Source of the DNA: Ariolimax columbianus
Taxonomy: Eukaryota; Mollusca; Gastropoda; Stylommatophora; Arionidae
Direction of reading: 5' to 3'
DNA length: 64,000 nucleotides
NCBI GenBank assembly: GCA_036924085.1
Contig: JAVGWX010000004.1
Location: 74,403,590-74,467,589, forward strand
Part shown: positions 47,701 through 62,200 of the stretch, one piece after another
Layout of the letters: each line of letters opens with the position of its first letter
Position numbering within the stretch: the first letter of the stretch is position 1
The notes under the pieces: generated by a model
Databases searched by the model: none
Told to the model about the DNA's origin: nothing
The model's input: only the letters and a program-made list of their open reading frames with translations
Translations under genes and position numbers: made by a program

Positions 47701-50700
47701 AGTTTCTCCTCTCAGACAGATTAAGCTGGGTCTCTTCTCTCTCAGACAGATTAAGCTGAGTTTCTTCTCTCAGACAGATTAAGCTGGGTCTCATCTCTCT
47801 CAAACAGATTTAGCTGGGTCTCCTCTTTCATCAGACAGATTAAGCTGGGTCTCCTCTCTCTCAGACAGATTAAGCTGAGTTTCTCCTCTGTCAGACAGAT
47901 TAAGCTGAGTTTCTCCTCTCAGACAGATTAAGCTGGGTCTCTTCTCTCAAACAGATTAAGCTGTTTCTTCTCTCTCAGACAGATTAAGCTGGGTCTCATC
48001 TCTCTCAAACAGATTAAGCTTGGTCTCCTCTCTCATCAGACAGATTAAGCTGGGTCTCCTCTCTCTCAGACAGATTAAGCTGAGTTTCTCCTTTCTCAGA
48101 CAGATTAAGCTGAGTTTCTTCTCTCTCAAACAGATTAATCTGGGTCTCCTCTCTCATCTGACAGATTAAGCTCAGTTTCTTCTCTCTCAGACAGATTAAG
48201 CTGAGTTTCTTCTCTCTCAAACAGATTAATCTGGGTCTCTTCTCTCTCTCACACAGATTAAGCTGGGTCTCCTCTCTCAGATAGATTAAGCTGGGTCTCC
48301 TCTCTCAGACAGATTAAGCTGGGTCTCCTCTCTCAGATATATTAATCTCAGTTTATACTCCCTCAGACAGATTAAGCTGAGTTTCTTCTCACTCAGACAG
48401 ATGAAGCTGGGTTTCTTCTCTCTCAGACAGATTAAGATGGGTCTCCTCTCTCTCTCAGACAGATTAAGCTGGGTCTCCTCTCTCTCAGACAGAATAAACT
48501 GAGTTTTTTCTCTCTCAGACAGATTAAGCTGGGTCTCCTCTCTCAGGCAGATTAAGCTGAGTTTCTTCTCTCTCAAACAGATTAAGCTGGGTCTCCTCTC
48601 TCATCAGACAGATTAAGCTGGGTCTCCTCTCTCTCAGACAGATTAAGCTGAGTTTCTCAGACAGATTAAGCTGAGTTTCTTCTCTCTCAGACAGATTAAG
48701 CTGAGTTTCTCCTTTCTCAGACAGATTAAGCTGAATTTCTTCTCTCTCAAACAGATTAAGCTGGGTCTCTTCTCTCTCACACAGATTAAGCTTAGTTTCT
48801 TCTCTCTCAGATTAAGCTGAGTTTCTTCTCTCTCAAACAGATTAAGCTGTCCCTTCTCTGTCAGACAGATTAAGCTGAGTTTCTTCTCTCTCAGACAGAT
48901 TAAGCTGAGTTTCTTCTCTCTCAGACAGATTAAGCTGGGTCTCCTCTCTCAGACAGATTAAGCTGAGTTTCTTCTCTCTCAAATAGATTAAGCTGGGTCT
49001 CCTCTCTCATCAGACAGATTAAGCTGAGTTTCTTCTCTCTCAGACAGATTAAGCTGAGTTTCTTCTCTCTCAGACAGATTAAGCTGGGTCTCCTCTCTCA
49101 GACAGATTAAGCTGAGTTTCTCCTCTCTCAGACAGATTAAGCTGAGTTTCTTCTCTCTCAAACAGATTAAGCTGGGTCTCTTCTCTCTCACACAGATTAA
49201 GCTGAGTTTCTTCTCTCTCAGATTAAGCTGAGTTTCTTCTCTCTCAAACAGATTAAGCTGTCCCTTCTCTGTCAGACAGATTAAGCTGAGTTTCTCCTCT
49301 CTCAGACAGATTAAGCTGAGTTTCTTCTCTCTCAGACAGATTAAGCTGGGTCTCTTCTCTCTCAAACAGATTAAGCTGGCTCTCCTCTCTCATCAGACAG
49401 ATTAAGCTAGGTCTCCTCTCTCTCAAACAGATTAAGCTGGGTCTCCTCTCTCATCAGACAGATTAAGCTGGGTCTCCTCTCTCATCAGACAGATTAAGTT
49501 GAGTTTCTCCTCTCTCAGACAGATTAAGCTGAGTTTCTCCTCTCAGACAGATTAAGCTGGGTCGCTTCTCTCTCAGACAGATTAAGCTGAGTTTCTTCTC
49601 TCTCAGACAGATTAAGCTGGGTCTCATCTCTCTCAAACAGATTTAGCTGGGTCTCCTCTTTCATCAGACAGATTAAGCTGGGTCTCCTCTCTCTCAGACA
49701 GATTAAGCTGAGTTTCTCCTCTGTCAGACAGATTAAGCTGAGTTTCTCCTCTCAGACAGATTAAGCTCTGTCTCTTCTCTCAAACAGATTAAGCTGTTTC
49801 TTCTCTCTCAGACAGATTAAGCTGGGTCTCATCTCTCTCAAACAGATTAAGCTGGGTCTCCTCTCTCATCAAACAGATTAAGCTGGGTCTCCACTCTCTC
49901 AGACAGATTAAGCTGAGTTTCTCCTTTCTCAGACAGATTAAGCTGAGTTTCTTCTCTCTCAAACAGATTAAGCTGGGTCTCCTCTCTCATCTGACAGATT
50001 AAGCTCAGTTTCTCCTCTCTCAGACAGATTAAGCTGGGTCTCTTCTCTCTCAGACAGATTAAGCTGAGTTTCTTCTCTCTCAAACAGATTAATCTGGGTC
50101 TCTTCTCTCTCTCACACAGATTAAGCTGGGTCTCCTCTCTCAGATAGATTAAGCTGGGTCTCCTCTCTCAGACAGATTAAGCTGGGTCTCCTCTCTCAGA
50201 TATATTAATCTCAGTTTATACTCCCTCAGACAGATTAAGCTGAGTTTCTTCTCACTCAGACAGATTAAGCTGGGTCTCCTCTCTCTCTCAGACAGATTAA
50301 GCTGGGTCTCCTCTCTCAGGCAGATTAAGCTGAGTTTCTTCTCTCTCAAACAGATTAAGCTGGGTCTCCTCTCTCATCAGACAGATTAAGCTGGGTCTCC
50401 TCTCTCTCAGACAGATTAAGCTGAGTTTCTCAGACAGATTAAGCGAGTTTCTTCTCTCTCAGACAGATTAAGCTGAGTTTCTCCTCTCTCAAACAGATTA
50501 AGCTGGGTCTCTTCTCTCTCACACAGATTAAGCTGAGTTTCTTCTCTCTCAGATTAAGCTGAGTTTCTTCTCTCTCAAACAGATTAAGCTGTCCCTTCTC
50601 TGTCAGACAGATTAAGCTGAGTTTCATCTCTCTCAGACAGATTAAGCTGTTTCTTCTCTCTCAGACAGATTAAGCTGGGTCTCCTCTCTCAGACAGATTA

Positions 50701-53700
50701 AGCTCAGTTTCTTCTCTCTCAAATAGATTAAGCTGGGTCTCCTCTCTCATCAGACAGATTAAGCTGTTTCTTCTCTCTCAGACAGATTAAGCTGAGTTTC
50801 TTCTCTCTCAGACAGATTAAGCTGAGTTTCTTCTCTCTCAAACAGATTAATCTGGGTCTCTTCTCTCTCTCACACAGATTAAGCTGGGTCTCCTCTCTCA
50901 GATAGATTAAGCTGGGTCTCCTCTCTCAGACAGATTAAGCTGGGTCTCCTCTCTCAGATATATTAATCTCAGTTTATACTCCCTCAGACAGATTAAGCTG
51001 AGTTTCTTCTCACTCAGACAGATTAAGCTGGGTTTCTTCTCTCTCAGACAGATTAAGATGGGTCTCCTCTCTCTCTCAGACAGATTAAGCTGGGTCTCCT
51101 CTCTCTCAGACAGATTAAGCTGAGTTTCTCAGACAGATTAAGCTGAGTTTCTTCTCTCTCAGACAGATTAAGCTGAGTTTCTCCTCTCTCAGACAGATTA
51201 AGCTGAGTTTCTTCTCTCTCAAACAGATTAAGCTGGGTCTCTTCTCTCTCACACAGATTAAGCTGAGTTTCTTCTCTCTCAGACAGATTAAGCTGAGTTT
51301 CTTCTCTCTCAGACAGATTAAGCTGGGTCTCCTCTCTCAGACAGATTAAGCTGAGTTTCTTCTCTCTCAAATAGATTAAGCTGGGTCTCCTCTCTCATCA
51401 GACAGATTAAGCTGAGTTTCTTCTCTCTCAGACAGATTAAGCTGAGTTTCTTCTCTCTCAGATTAAGCTGTTTCTCCTCTCTCAGACAGATTAAGCTGAG
51501 TTTCTTCTCTCTCAGACAGATTAAGCTGGGTCTCCTCTCTCAGACAGATTAAGCTGAGTTTCTCCTCTCTCAGACAGATTAAGCTGAGTTTCTTCTCTCT
51601 CAGATAGATTAAGCTGGGTCTCTTCTCTCTCAAACAGATTAAGCTGGGTCTCCTCTCTCATCAGACAGATTAAGCTGGGTCTCCTCTCTCATCAGACAGA
51701 TTAAGTTGAGTTTCTCCTCTCTCAGACAGATTAAGCTGAGTTTCTCCTCTCAGACAGATTAAGCTGGGTCTCTTCTCTCTCAGACAGATTAAGCTGAGTT
51801 TCTTCTCTCAGACAGATTAAGCTGGGTCTCATCTCTCTCAAACAGATTTAGCTGGGTCTCCTCTTTCATCAGACAGATTAAGCTGGGTCTCCTCTCTCTC
51901 AGACAGATTAAGCTGAGTTTCTCCTCTGTCAGACAGATTAAGCTGAGTTTCTCCTCTCAGACAGATTAAGCTGGGTCTCTTCTCTCAAACAGATTAAGCT
52001 GTTTCTTCTCTCTCAGACAGATTAAGCTGGGTCTCATCTCTCTCAAACAGATTAAGCTTGGTCTCCTCTCTCATCAGACAGATTAAGCTGGGTCTCCTCT
52101 CTCTCAGACAGATTAAGCTGAGTTTCTCCTTTCTCAGACAGATTAAGCTGAGTTTCTTCTCTCTCAAACAGATTAATCTGGGTCTCCTCTCTCATCTGAC
52201 AGATTAAGCTCAGTTTCTTCTCTCTCAGACAGATTAAGCTGAGTTTCTTCTCTCTCAAACAGATTAATCTGGGTCTCTTCTCTCTCTCACACAGATTAAG
52301 CTGGGTCTCCTCTCTCAGATAGATTAAGCTGGGTCTCCTCTCTCAGACAGATTAAGCTGGGTCTCCTCTCTCAGATATATTAATCTCAGTTTATACTCCC
52401 TCAGACAGATTAAGCTGAGTTTCTTCTCACTCAGACAGATGAAGCTGGGTTTCTTCTCTCTCAGACAGATTAAGATGGGTCTCCTCTCTCTCTCAGACAG
52501 ATTAAGCTGGGTCTCCTCTCTCTCAGACAGAATAAACTGAGTTTTTTCTCTCTCAGACAGATTAAGCTGGGTCTCCTCTCTCAGGCAGATTAAGCTGAGT
52601 TTCTTCTCTCTCAAACAGATTAAGCTGGGTCTCCTCTCTCATCAGACAGATTAAGCTGGGTCTCCTCTCTCTCAGACAGATTAAGCTGAGTTTCTCAGAC
52701 AGATTAAGCTGAGTTTCTTCTCTCTCAGACAGATTAAGCTGAGTTTCTCCTCTCTCAGACAGAATAAGCTGAATTTCTTCTCTCTCAAACAGATTAAGCT
52801 GGGTCTCTTCTCTCTCACACAGATTAAGCTTAGTTTCTTCTCTCTCAGATTAAGCTGAGTTTCTTCTCTCTCAAACAGATTAAGCTGTCCCTTCTCTGTC
52901 AGACAGATTAAGCTGAGTTTCTTCTCTCTCAGACAGATTAAGCTGAGTTTCTTCTCTCTCAGACAGATTAAGCTGGGTCTCCTCTCTCAGACAGATTAAG
53001 CTGAGTTTCTTCTCTCTCAAATAGATTAAGCTGGGTCTCCTCTCTCATCAGACAGATTAAGCTGAGTTTCTTCTCTCTCAGACAGATTAAGCTGAGTTTC
53101 TTCTCTCTCAGACAGATTAAGCTGGGTCTCCTCTCTCAGACAGATTAAGCTGAGTTTCTCCTCTCTCAGACAGATTAAGCTGAGTTTCTTCTCTCTCAAA
53201 CAGATTAAGCTGGGTCTCTTCTCTCTCACACAGATTAAGCTGAGTTTCTTCTCTCTCAGATTAAGCTGTTTCTCCTCTCTCAGACAGATTAAGCTGAGTT
53301 TCTTCTCTCTCAGACAGATTAAGCTGGGTCTCCTCTCTCAGACAGATTAAGCTGAGTTTCTCCTCTCTCAGACAGATTAAGCTGAGTTTCTTCTCTCTCA
53401 GACAGATTAAGCTGGGTCTCTTCTCTCTCAAACAGATTAAGCTGGCTCTCCTCTCTCATCAGACAGATTAAGCTAGGTCTCCTCTCTCTCAAACAGATTA
53501 AGCTGGGTCTCCTCTCTCATCAGACAGATTAAGCTGGGTCTCCTCTCTCATCAGACAGATTAAGTTGAGTTTCTCCTCTCTCAGACAGATTAAGCTGAGT
53601 TTCTCCTCTCAGACAGATTAAGCTGGGTCGCTTCTCTCTCAGACAGATTAAGCTGAGTTTCTTCTCTCTCAGACAGATTAAGCTGGGTCTCATCTCTCTC

Positions 53701-55150
53701 AAACAGATTTAGCTGGGTCTCCTCTTTCATCAGACAGATTAAGCTGGGTCTCCTCTCTCTCAGACAGATTAAGCTGAGTTTCTCCTCTGTCAGACAGATT
53801 AAGCTGAGTTTCTCCTCTCAGACAGATTAAGCTGGGTCTCTTCTCTCAAACAGATTAAGCTGTTTCTTCTCTCTCAGACAGATTAAGCTGGGTCTCATCT
53901 CTCTCAAACAGATTAAGCTGGGTCTCCTCTCTCATCAAACAGATTAAGCTGGGTCTCCACTCTCTCAGACAGATTAAGCTGAGTTTCTCCTTTCTCAGAC
54001 AGATTAAGCTGAGTTTCTTCTCTCTCAAACAGATTAAGCTGGGTCTCCTCTCTCATCTGACAGATTAAGCTCAGTTTCTCCTCTCTCAGACAGATTAAGC
54101 TGGGTCTCTTCTCTCTCAGACAGATTAAGCTGAGTTTCTTCTCTCTCAAACAGATTAATCTGGGTCTCTTCTCTCTCTCACACAGATTAAGCTGGGTCTC
54201 CTCTCTCAGATAGATTAAGCTGGGTCTCCTCTCTCAGACAGATTAAGCTGGGTCTCCTCTCTCAGATATATTAATCTCAGTTTATACTCCCTCAGACAGA
54301 TTAAGCTGAGTTTCTTCTCACTCAGACAGATTAAGCTGGGTTTCTTCTCTCTCAGACAGATTAAGATGGGTCTCCTCTCTCTCTCAGACAGATTAAGCTG
54401 GGTCTCCTCTCTCAGGCAGATTAAGCTGAGTTTCTTCTCTCTCAAACAGATTAAGCTGGGTCTCCTCTCTCATCAGACAGATTAAGCTGGGTCTCCTCTC
54501 TCTCAGACAGATTAAGCTGAGTTTCTCAGACAGATTAAGCGAGTTTCTTCTCTCTCAGACAGATTAAGCTGAGTTTCTCCTCTCTCAAACAGATTAAGCT
54601 GGGTCTCTTCTCTCTCACACAGATTAAGCTGAGTTTCTTCTCTCTCAGATTAAGCTGAGTTTCTTCTCTCTCAAACAGATTAAGCTGTCCCTTCTCTGTC
54701 AGACAGATTAAGCTGAGTTTCTTCTCTCTCAGACAGATTAAGCTGAGTTTCTTCTCTCTCAGACAGATTAAGCTGGGTCTCCTCTCTCAGACAGATTAAG
54801 CTGAGTTTCTTCTCTCTCAAATAGATTAAGCTGGGTCTCCTCTCTCATCAGACAGATTAAGCTGTTTCTTCTCTCTCAGACAGATTAAGCTGAGTTTCTT
54901 CTCTCTCAGACAGATTAAGCTGAGTTTCTTCTCTCTCAAACAGATTAATCTGGGTCTCTTCTCTCTCTCACACAGATTAAGCTGGGTCTCCTCTCTCAGA
55001 TAGATTAAGCTGGGTCTCCTCTCTCAGACAGATTAAGCTGGGTCTCCTCTCTCAGATATATTAATCTCAGTTTATACTCCCTCAGACAGATTAAGCTGAG
55101 TTTCTTCTCACTCAGACAGATTAAGCTGGGTTTCTTCTCTCTCAGACAGA
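41764..55150. repeat. Third higher-order domain, three related blocks
   Basis: The private variant CAGATGAAGCTGG appears at about 42163, 48400 and 52438, giving offsets of 6,237 and 4,038 bp. A second private variant, GGTCGCTTCTCTC, appears at 43351, 49560 and 53626, with offsets of 6,209 and 4,066 bp. The small differences between the two sets of offsets (28 bp each) equal one monomer gained or lost between the markers. The block at 39078-41760 has its own partner at 45343-48000 (offset 6,265 bp). Confidence 0.82.
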
Positions 55151-55689
55151 TTAAGATGGGTCTCCTCTCTCTCTCAGACAGATTAAGCTGGGTCTCCTCT
55201 CTCTCAGACAGATTAAGCTGAGTTTCTCAGACAGATTAAGCTGAGTTTCTTCTCTCTCAGACAGATTAAGCTGAGTTTCTCCTCTCTCAGACAGATTAAG
55301 CTGAGTTTCTTCTCTCTCAAACAGATTAAGCTGGGTCTCTTCTCTCTCACACAGATTAAGCTGAGTTTCTTCTCTCTCAGACAGATTAAGCTGAGTTTCT
55401 TCTCTCTCAGACAGATTAAGCTGGGTCTCCTCTCTCAGACAGATTAAGCTGAGTTTCTTCTCTCTCAAATAGATTAAGCTGGGTCTCCTCTCTCATCAGA
55501 CAGATTAAGCTGAGTTTCTTCTCTCTCAGACAGATTAAGCTGAGTTTCTTCTCTCTCAGATTAAGCTGTTTCTCCTCTCTCAGACAGATTAAGCTGAGTT
55601 TCTTCTCTCTCAGACAGATTAAGCTGGGTCTCCTCTCTCAGACAGATTAAGCTGAGTTTCTCCTCTCTCAGACAGATTAAGCTGAGTTT

Positions 55690-58600
55690 CTTCTCTCTCA
55701 GACAGATTAAGCTGGGTCTCTTCTCTCTCAAACAGATTAAGCTGGCTCTCCTCTCTCATCAGACAGATTAAGCTGGGTCTCCTCTCTCATCAGACAGATT
55801 AAGTTGAGTTTCTCCTCTCTCAGACAGATTAAGCTGAGTTTCTCCTCTCAGATTAAGCTGGGTCTCTTCTCTCTCAGACAGATTAAGCTGAGTTTCTTCT
55901 CTCTCAGACAGATTAAGCTGGGTCTCATCTCTCTCAAACAGATTAAGCTGGCTCTCCTCTCTCATCAGACAGATTAAGCTAGGTCTCCTCTCTCATCAGA
56001 CAGATTAAGCTGGGTCTCCTCTCTCATCAGACAGATTAAGTTGAGTTTCTCCTCTCTCAGACAGATTAAGCTGAGTTTCTCCTCTCAGACAGATTAAGCT
56101 GGGTCTCTTCTCTCTCAGACAGATTAAGCTGGGTCTCATCTCTCTCAAACAGATTAAGCTGGGTCTCCTCTCTCATCAGATTAAGCTGGGTCTCCTCTCT
56201 CTCAGACAGTTTAAGCTGAGTTTCTTCTCTCTCAGACAGATTAAGCTGGGTCTCCTCTCTCAGACAGATTAAGCTGAGTTTCTCCTCTCTCAGACAGATT
56301 AAGCTGAGTTTCTTCTCTCTCAAACAGATTAAGCTGGGTCTCTTCTCTCTCACACAGATTAAGCTGAGTTTCTTCTCTCTCAGATTAAGCTGTTTCTCCT
56401 CTCTCAGACAGATTAAGCTGAGTTTCTTCTCTCTCAGACAGATTAAGCTGGGTCTCCTCTCTCAGACAGATTAAGCTGAGTTTCTCCTCTCTCAGACAGA
56501 TTAAGCTGAGTTTCTTCTCTCTCAGACAGATTAAGCTGGGTCTCTTCTCTCTCAAACAGATTAAGCTGGCTCTCCTCTCTCATCAGACAGATTAAGCTAG
56601 GTCTCCTCTCTCTCAAACAGATTAAGCTGGGTCTCCTCTCTCATCAGACAGATTAAGCTGGGTCTCCTCTCTCATCAGACAGATTAAGTTGAGTTTCTCC
56701 TCTCTCAGACAGATTAAGCTGAGTTTCTCCTCTCAGACAGATTCAGCTGGGTCTCTTCTCTCTCAGACAGATTAAGCTGAGTTTCTTCTCTCTCAGACAG
56801 ATTAAGCTGGGTCTCATCTCTCTCAAACAGATTTAGCTGGGTCTCCTCTCTCTCAGACAGATTAAGCTGAGTTTCTCCTCTGTCAGACAGATTAAGCTGA
56901 GTTTCTCCTCTCAGACAGATTAAGCTGGGCCTCTTCTCTCAAACAGATTAAGCTGTTTCTTCTCTCTCAGACAGATTAAGCTGGGTCTCATCTCTCTCAA
57001 ACAGATTAAGCTGGGTCTCCTCTCTCATCAAACAGATTAAGCTGGGTCTCCTCTCTCTCAGACAGATTAAGCTGAGTTTCTCCTTTCTCAGACAGATTAA
57101 GCTGAGTTTCTTCTCTCTCAAACAGATTAAGCTGGGTCTCCTCTCTCATCTGACAGATTAAGCTCAGTTTCTCCTCTCTCAGACAGATTAAGCTGGGTCT
57201 CTTCTCTCTCAGATTAAGCTGAGTTTCTTCTCTCTCAAACAGATTAATCTGGGTCTCTTCTCTCTCTCACACAGATTAAGCTGGGTCTCCTCTCTCAGAT
57301 AGATTAAGCTGGGTCTCCTCTCTCAGACAGATTAAGCTGGGTCTCCTCTCTCAGATATATTAATCTCAGTTTATACTCCCTCAGACAGATTAAGCTGAGT
57401 TTCTTCTCACTCAGACAGATTAAGCTGGGTTTCTTCTCTCTCAGACAGATTAAGATGGGTCTCCTCTCTCTCTCAGACAGATTAAGCTGGGTCTCCTCTC
57501 TCAGGCAGATTAAGCTGAGTTTCTTCTCTCTCAAACAGATTAAGCTGGGTCTCCTCTCTCATTAGACAGATTAAGCTGGGTCTCCTCTCTCTCAGACAGA
57601 TTAAGCTGAGTTTCTCAGACAGATTAAGCTGAGTTTCTTCTCTCTCAGACAGATTAAGCTGAGTTTCTCCTCTCTCAGACAGATTAAGCTGAGTTTCTTC
57701 TCTCTCAAACAGATTAAGCTGGGTCTCTTCTCTCTCACACAGACTAAGCTGAGTTTCTTCTCTCTCAGATTAAGCTGAGTTTCTTCTCTCTCAAACAGAT
57801 TAAGCTGTCCCTTCTCTGTCAGACAGATTAAGCTGAGTTTCTTCTCTCTCAGACAGATTAAGCTGAGTTTCTTCTCTCTCAGACAGATTAAGCTGGGTCT
57901 CCTCTCTCAGACAGATTAAGCTGAGTTTCTTCTCTCTCAAATAGATTAAGCTGGGTCTCCTCTCTCATCAGACAGATTAAGCTGAGTTTCTTCTCTCTCA
58001 GACAGATTAAGCTGAGTTTCTTCTCTCTCAGATTAAGCTGTTTCTCCTCTCTCAGACAGATTAAGCTGAGTTTCTTCTCTCTCAGACAGATTAAGCTGGG
58101 TCTCCTCTCTCAGACAGATTAAGCTGAGTTTCTCCTCTCTCAGACAGATTAAGCTGAGTTTCTTCTCTCTCAAACAGATTAAGCTGGGTCTCTTCTCTCT
58201 CACACAGATTAAGCTGAGTTTCTTCTCTCTCAGATTAAGCTGAGTTTCTTCTCTCTCAAACAGATTAAGCTGTCCCTTCTCTGTCAGACAGATTAAGCTG
58301 AGTTTCTTCTCTCTCAGACAGATTAAGCTGAGTTTCTTCTCTCTCAGATTAAGCTGTTTCTCCTCTCTCAGACAGATTAAGCTGAGTTTCTTCTCTCTCA
58401 GACAGATTAAGCTGAGTTTCTCCTCTCTCAGACAGATTAAGCTGAGTTTCTTCTCTCTCAGACAAATTAAGCTGGGTCTCTTCTCTCTCAAACAGATTAA
58501 GCTGGCTCTCCTCTCTCATCAGACAGATTAAGCTAGGTCTCCTCTCTCTCAAACAGATTAAGCTGGGTCTCCTCTCTCATCAGACAGATTAAGCTGGGTC

Positions 58601-59283
58601 TCCTCTCTCATCAGACAGATTAAGTTGAGTTTCTCCTCTCTCAGACAGATTAAGCTGAGTTTCTCCTCTCAGACAGATTAAGCTGGGTCTCTTCTCTCTC
58701 AGACAGATTAAGCTGAGTTTCTTCTCTCTCAGACAGATTAAGCTGGGTCTCATCTCTCTCAAACAGATTTAGCTGGGTCTCCTCTTTCATCAGACAGATT
58801 AAGCTGGGTCTCCTCTCTCTCAGACAGATTAAGCTGAGTTTCTCCTCTGTCAGACAGATTAAGCTGAGTTTCTCCTCTCAGACAGATTAAGCTGGGTCTC
58901 TTCTCTCAAACAGATTAAGCTGTTTCTTCTCTCTCAGTCAGATTAAGCTGGGTCTCATCTCTCTCAAACAGATTAAGCTGGGTCTCCTCTCTCATCAGAC
59001 AGATTAAGCTGGGTCTCCTCTCTCTCAGACAGATTAAGCTTAGTTTCTCCTTTCTCAGACAGATTAAGCTGAGTTTCTTCTCTCTCAAACAGATTAAGCT
59101 GTCCCTTCTCTGTCAGACAGATTAAGCTGAGTTTCTTCTCTCTCAGACAGATTAAGCTGAGTTTCTTCTCTCTCAGACAGATTAAGCTGGGTCTCCTCTC
59201 TCAGACAGATTAAGCTGAGTTTCTTCTCTCTCAAATAGATTAAGCTGGGTCTCCTCTCTCATCAGACAGATTAAGCTGAGTTT
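55690..59283. repeat. 3,594-bp higher-order repeat, copy 1
   Basis: Landmarks shared with the next copy at an exact 3,594-bp offset include GCTGGCTCTC (55741/59335), CAGTTTAAGCTG (about 56207/59801), ATTCAGCTGG (56741/60335) and GGGCCTCTTC (about 56928/60522). The two copies differ at very few bases. Confidence 0.88.
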
Positions 59284-62200
59284 CTTCTCTCTCAGACAGA
59301 TTAAGCTGGGTCTCTTCTCTCTCAAACAGATTAAGCTGGCTCTCCTCTCTCATCAGACAGATTAAGCTGGGTCTCCTCTCTCATCAGACAGATTAAGTTG
59401 AGTTTCTCCTCTCTCAGACAGATTAAGCTGAGTTTCTCCTCTCAGATTAAGCTGGGTCTCTTCTCTCTCAGACAGATTAAGCTGAGTTTCTTCTCTCTCA
59501 GACAGATTAAGCTGGGTCTCATCTCTCTCAAACAGATTAAGCTGGCTCTCCTCTCTCATCAGACAGATTAAGCTAGGTCTCCTCTCTCATCAGACAGATT
59601 AAGCTGGGTCTCCTCTCTCATCAGACAGATTAAGTTGAGTTTCTCCTCTCTCAGACAGATTAAGCTGAGTTTCTCCTCTCAGACAGATTAAGCTGGGTCT
59701 CTTCTCTCTCAGACAGATTAAGCTGGGTCTCATCTCTCTCAAACAGATTAAGCTGGGTCTCCTCTCTCATCAGATTAAGCTGGGTCTCCTCTCTCTCAGA
59801 CAGTTTAAGCTGAGTTTCTTCTCTCTCAGACAGATTAAGCTGGGTCTCCTCTCTCAGACAGATTAAGCTGAGTTTCTCCTCTCTCAGACAGATTAAGCTG
59901 AGTTTCTTCTCTCTCAAACAGATTAAGCTGGGTCTCTTCTGTCTCACACAGATTAAGCTGAGTTTCTTCTCTCTCAGATTAAGCTGTTTCTCCTCTCTCA
60001 GACAGATTAAGCTGAGTTTCTTCTCTCTCAGACAGATTAAGCTGGGTCTCCTCTCTCAGACAGATTAAGCTGAGTTTCTCCTCTCTCAGACAGATTAAGC
60101 TGAGTTTCTTCTCTCTCAGACAGATTAAGCTGGGTCTCTTCTCTCTCAAACAGATTAAGCTGGCTCTCCTCTCTCATCAGACAGATTAAGCTAGGTCTCC
60201 TCTCTCTCAAACAGATTAAGCTGGGTCTCCTCTCTCATCAGACAGATTAAGCTGGGTCTCCTCTCTCATCAGACAGATTAAGTTGAGTTTCTCCTCTCTC
60301 AGACAGATTAAGCTGAGTTTCTCCTCTCAGACAGATTCAGCTGGGTCTCTTCTCTCTCAGACAGATTAAGCTGAGTTTCTTCTCTCTCAGACAGATTAAG
60401 CTGGGTCTCATCTCTCTCAAACAGATTTAGCTGGGTCTCCTCTCTCTCAGACAGATTAAGCTGAGTTTCTCCTCTGTCAGACAGATTAAGCTGAGTTTCT
60501 CCTCTCAGACAGATTAAGCTGGGCCTCTTCTCTCAAACAGATTAAGCTGTTTCTTCTCTCTCAGACAGATTAAGCTGGGTTTCATCTCTCTCAAACAGAT
60601 TAAGCTGGGTCTCCTCTCTCATCAAACAGATTAAGCTGGGTCTCCTCTCTCTCAGACAGATTAAGCTGAGTTTCTCCTTTCTCAGACAGATTAAGCTGAG
60701 TTTCTTCTCTCTCAAACAGATTAAGCTGGGTCTCCTCTCTCATCTGACAGATTAAGCTCAGTTTCTCCTCTCTCAGACAGATTAAGCTGGGTCTCTTCTC
60801 TCTCAGATTAAGCTGAGTTTCTTCTCTCTCAAACAGATTAATCTGGGTCTCTTCTCTCTCTCACACAGATTAAGCTGGGTCTCCTCTCTCAGATAGATTA
60901 AGCTGGGTCTCCTCTCTCAGACAGATTAAGCTGGGTCTCCTCTCTCAGATATATTAATCTCAGTTTATACTCCCTCAGACAGATTAAGCTGAGTTTCTTC
61001 TCACTCAGACAGATTAAGCTGGGTTTCTTCTCTCTCAGACAGATTAAGATGGGTCTCCTCTCTCTCTCAGACAGATTAAGCTGGGTCTCCTCTCTCAGGC
61101 AGATTAAGCTGAGTTTCTTCTCTCTCAAACAGATTAAGCTGGGTCTCCTCTCTCATCAGACAGATTAAGCTGGGTCTCCTCTCTCTCAGACAGATTAAGC
61201 TGAGTTTCTCAGACAGATTAAGCTGAGTTTCTTCTCTCTCAGACAGATTAAGCTGAGTTTCTCCTCTCTCAGACAGATTAAGCTGAGTTTCTTCTCTCTC
61301 AAACAGATTAAGCTGGGTCTCTTCTCTCTCACACAGACTAAGCTGAGTTTCTTCTCTCTCAGATTAAGCTGAGTTTCTTCTCTCTCAAACAGATTAAGCT
61401 GTCCCTTCTCTGTCAGACAGATTAAGCTGAGTTTCTTCTCTCTCAGACAGATTAAGCTGAGTTTCTTCTCTCTCAGACAGATTAAGCTGGGTCTCCTCTC
61501 TCAGACAGATTAAGCTGAGTTTCTTCTCTCTCAAATAGATTAAGCTGGGTCTCCTCTCTCATCAGACAGATTAAGCTGAGTTTCTTCTCTCTCAGACAGA
61601 TTAAGCTGAGTTTCTTCTCTCTCAGATTAAGCTGTTTCTCCTCTCTCAGACAGATTAAGCTGAGTTTCTTCTCTCTCAGACAGATTAAGCTGGGTCTCCT
61701 CTCTCAGACAGATTAAGCTGAGTTTCTCCTCTCTCAGACAGATTAAGCTGAGTTTCTTCTCTCTCAAACAGATTAAGCTGGGTCTCTTCTCTCTCACACA
61801 GATTAAGCTGAGTTTCTTCTCTCTCAGATTAAGCTGAGTTTCTTCTCTCTCAAACAGATTAAGCTGTCCCTTCTCTGTCAGACAGATTAAGCTGAGTTTC
61901 TTCTCTCTCAGACAGATTAAGCTGAGTTTCTTCTCTCTCAGATTAAGCTGTTTCTCCTCTCTCAGACAGATTAAGCTGAGTTTCTTCTCTCTCAGACAGA
62001 TTAAGCTGAGTTTCTCCTCTCTCAGACAGATTAAGCTGAGTTTCTTCTCTCTCAGACAAATTAAGCTGGGTCTCTTCTCTCTCAAACAGATTAAGCTGGC
62101 TCTCCTCTCTCATCAGACAGATTAAGCTAGGTCTCCTCTCTCTCAAACAGATTAAGCTGGGTCTCCTCTCTCATCAGACAGATTAAGCTGGGTCTCCTCT

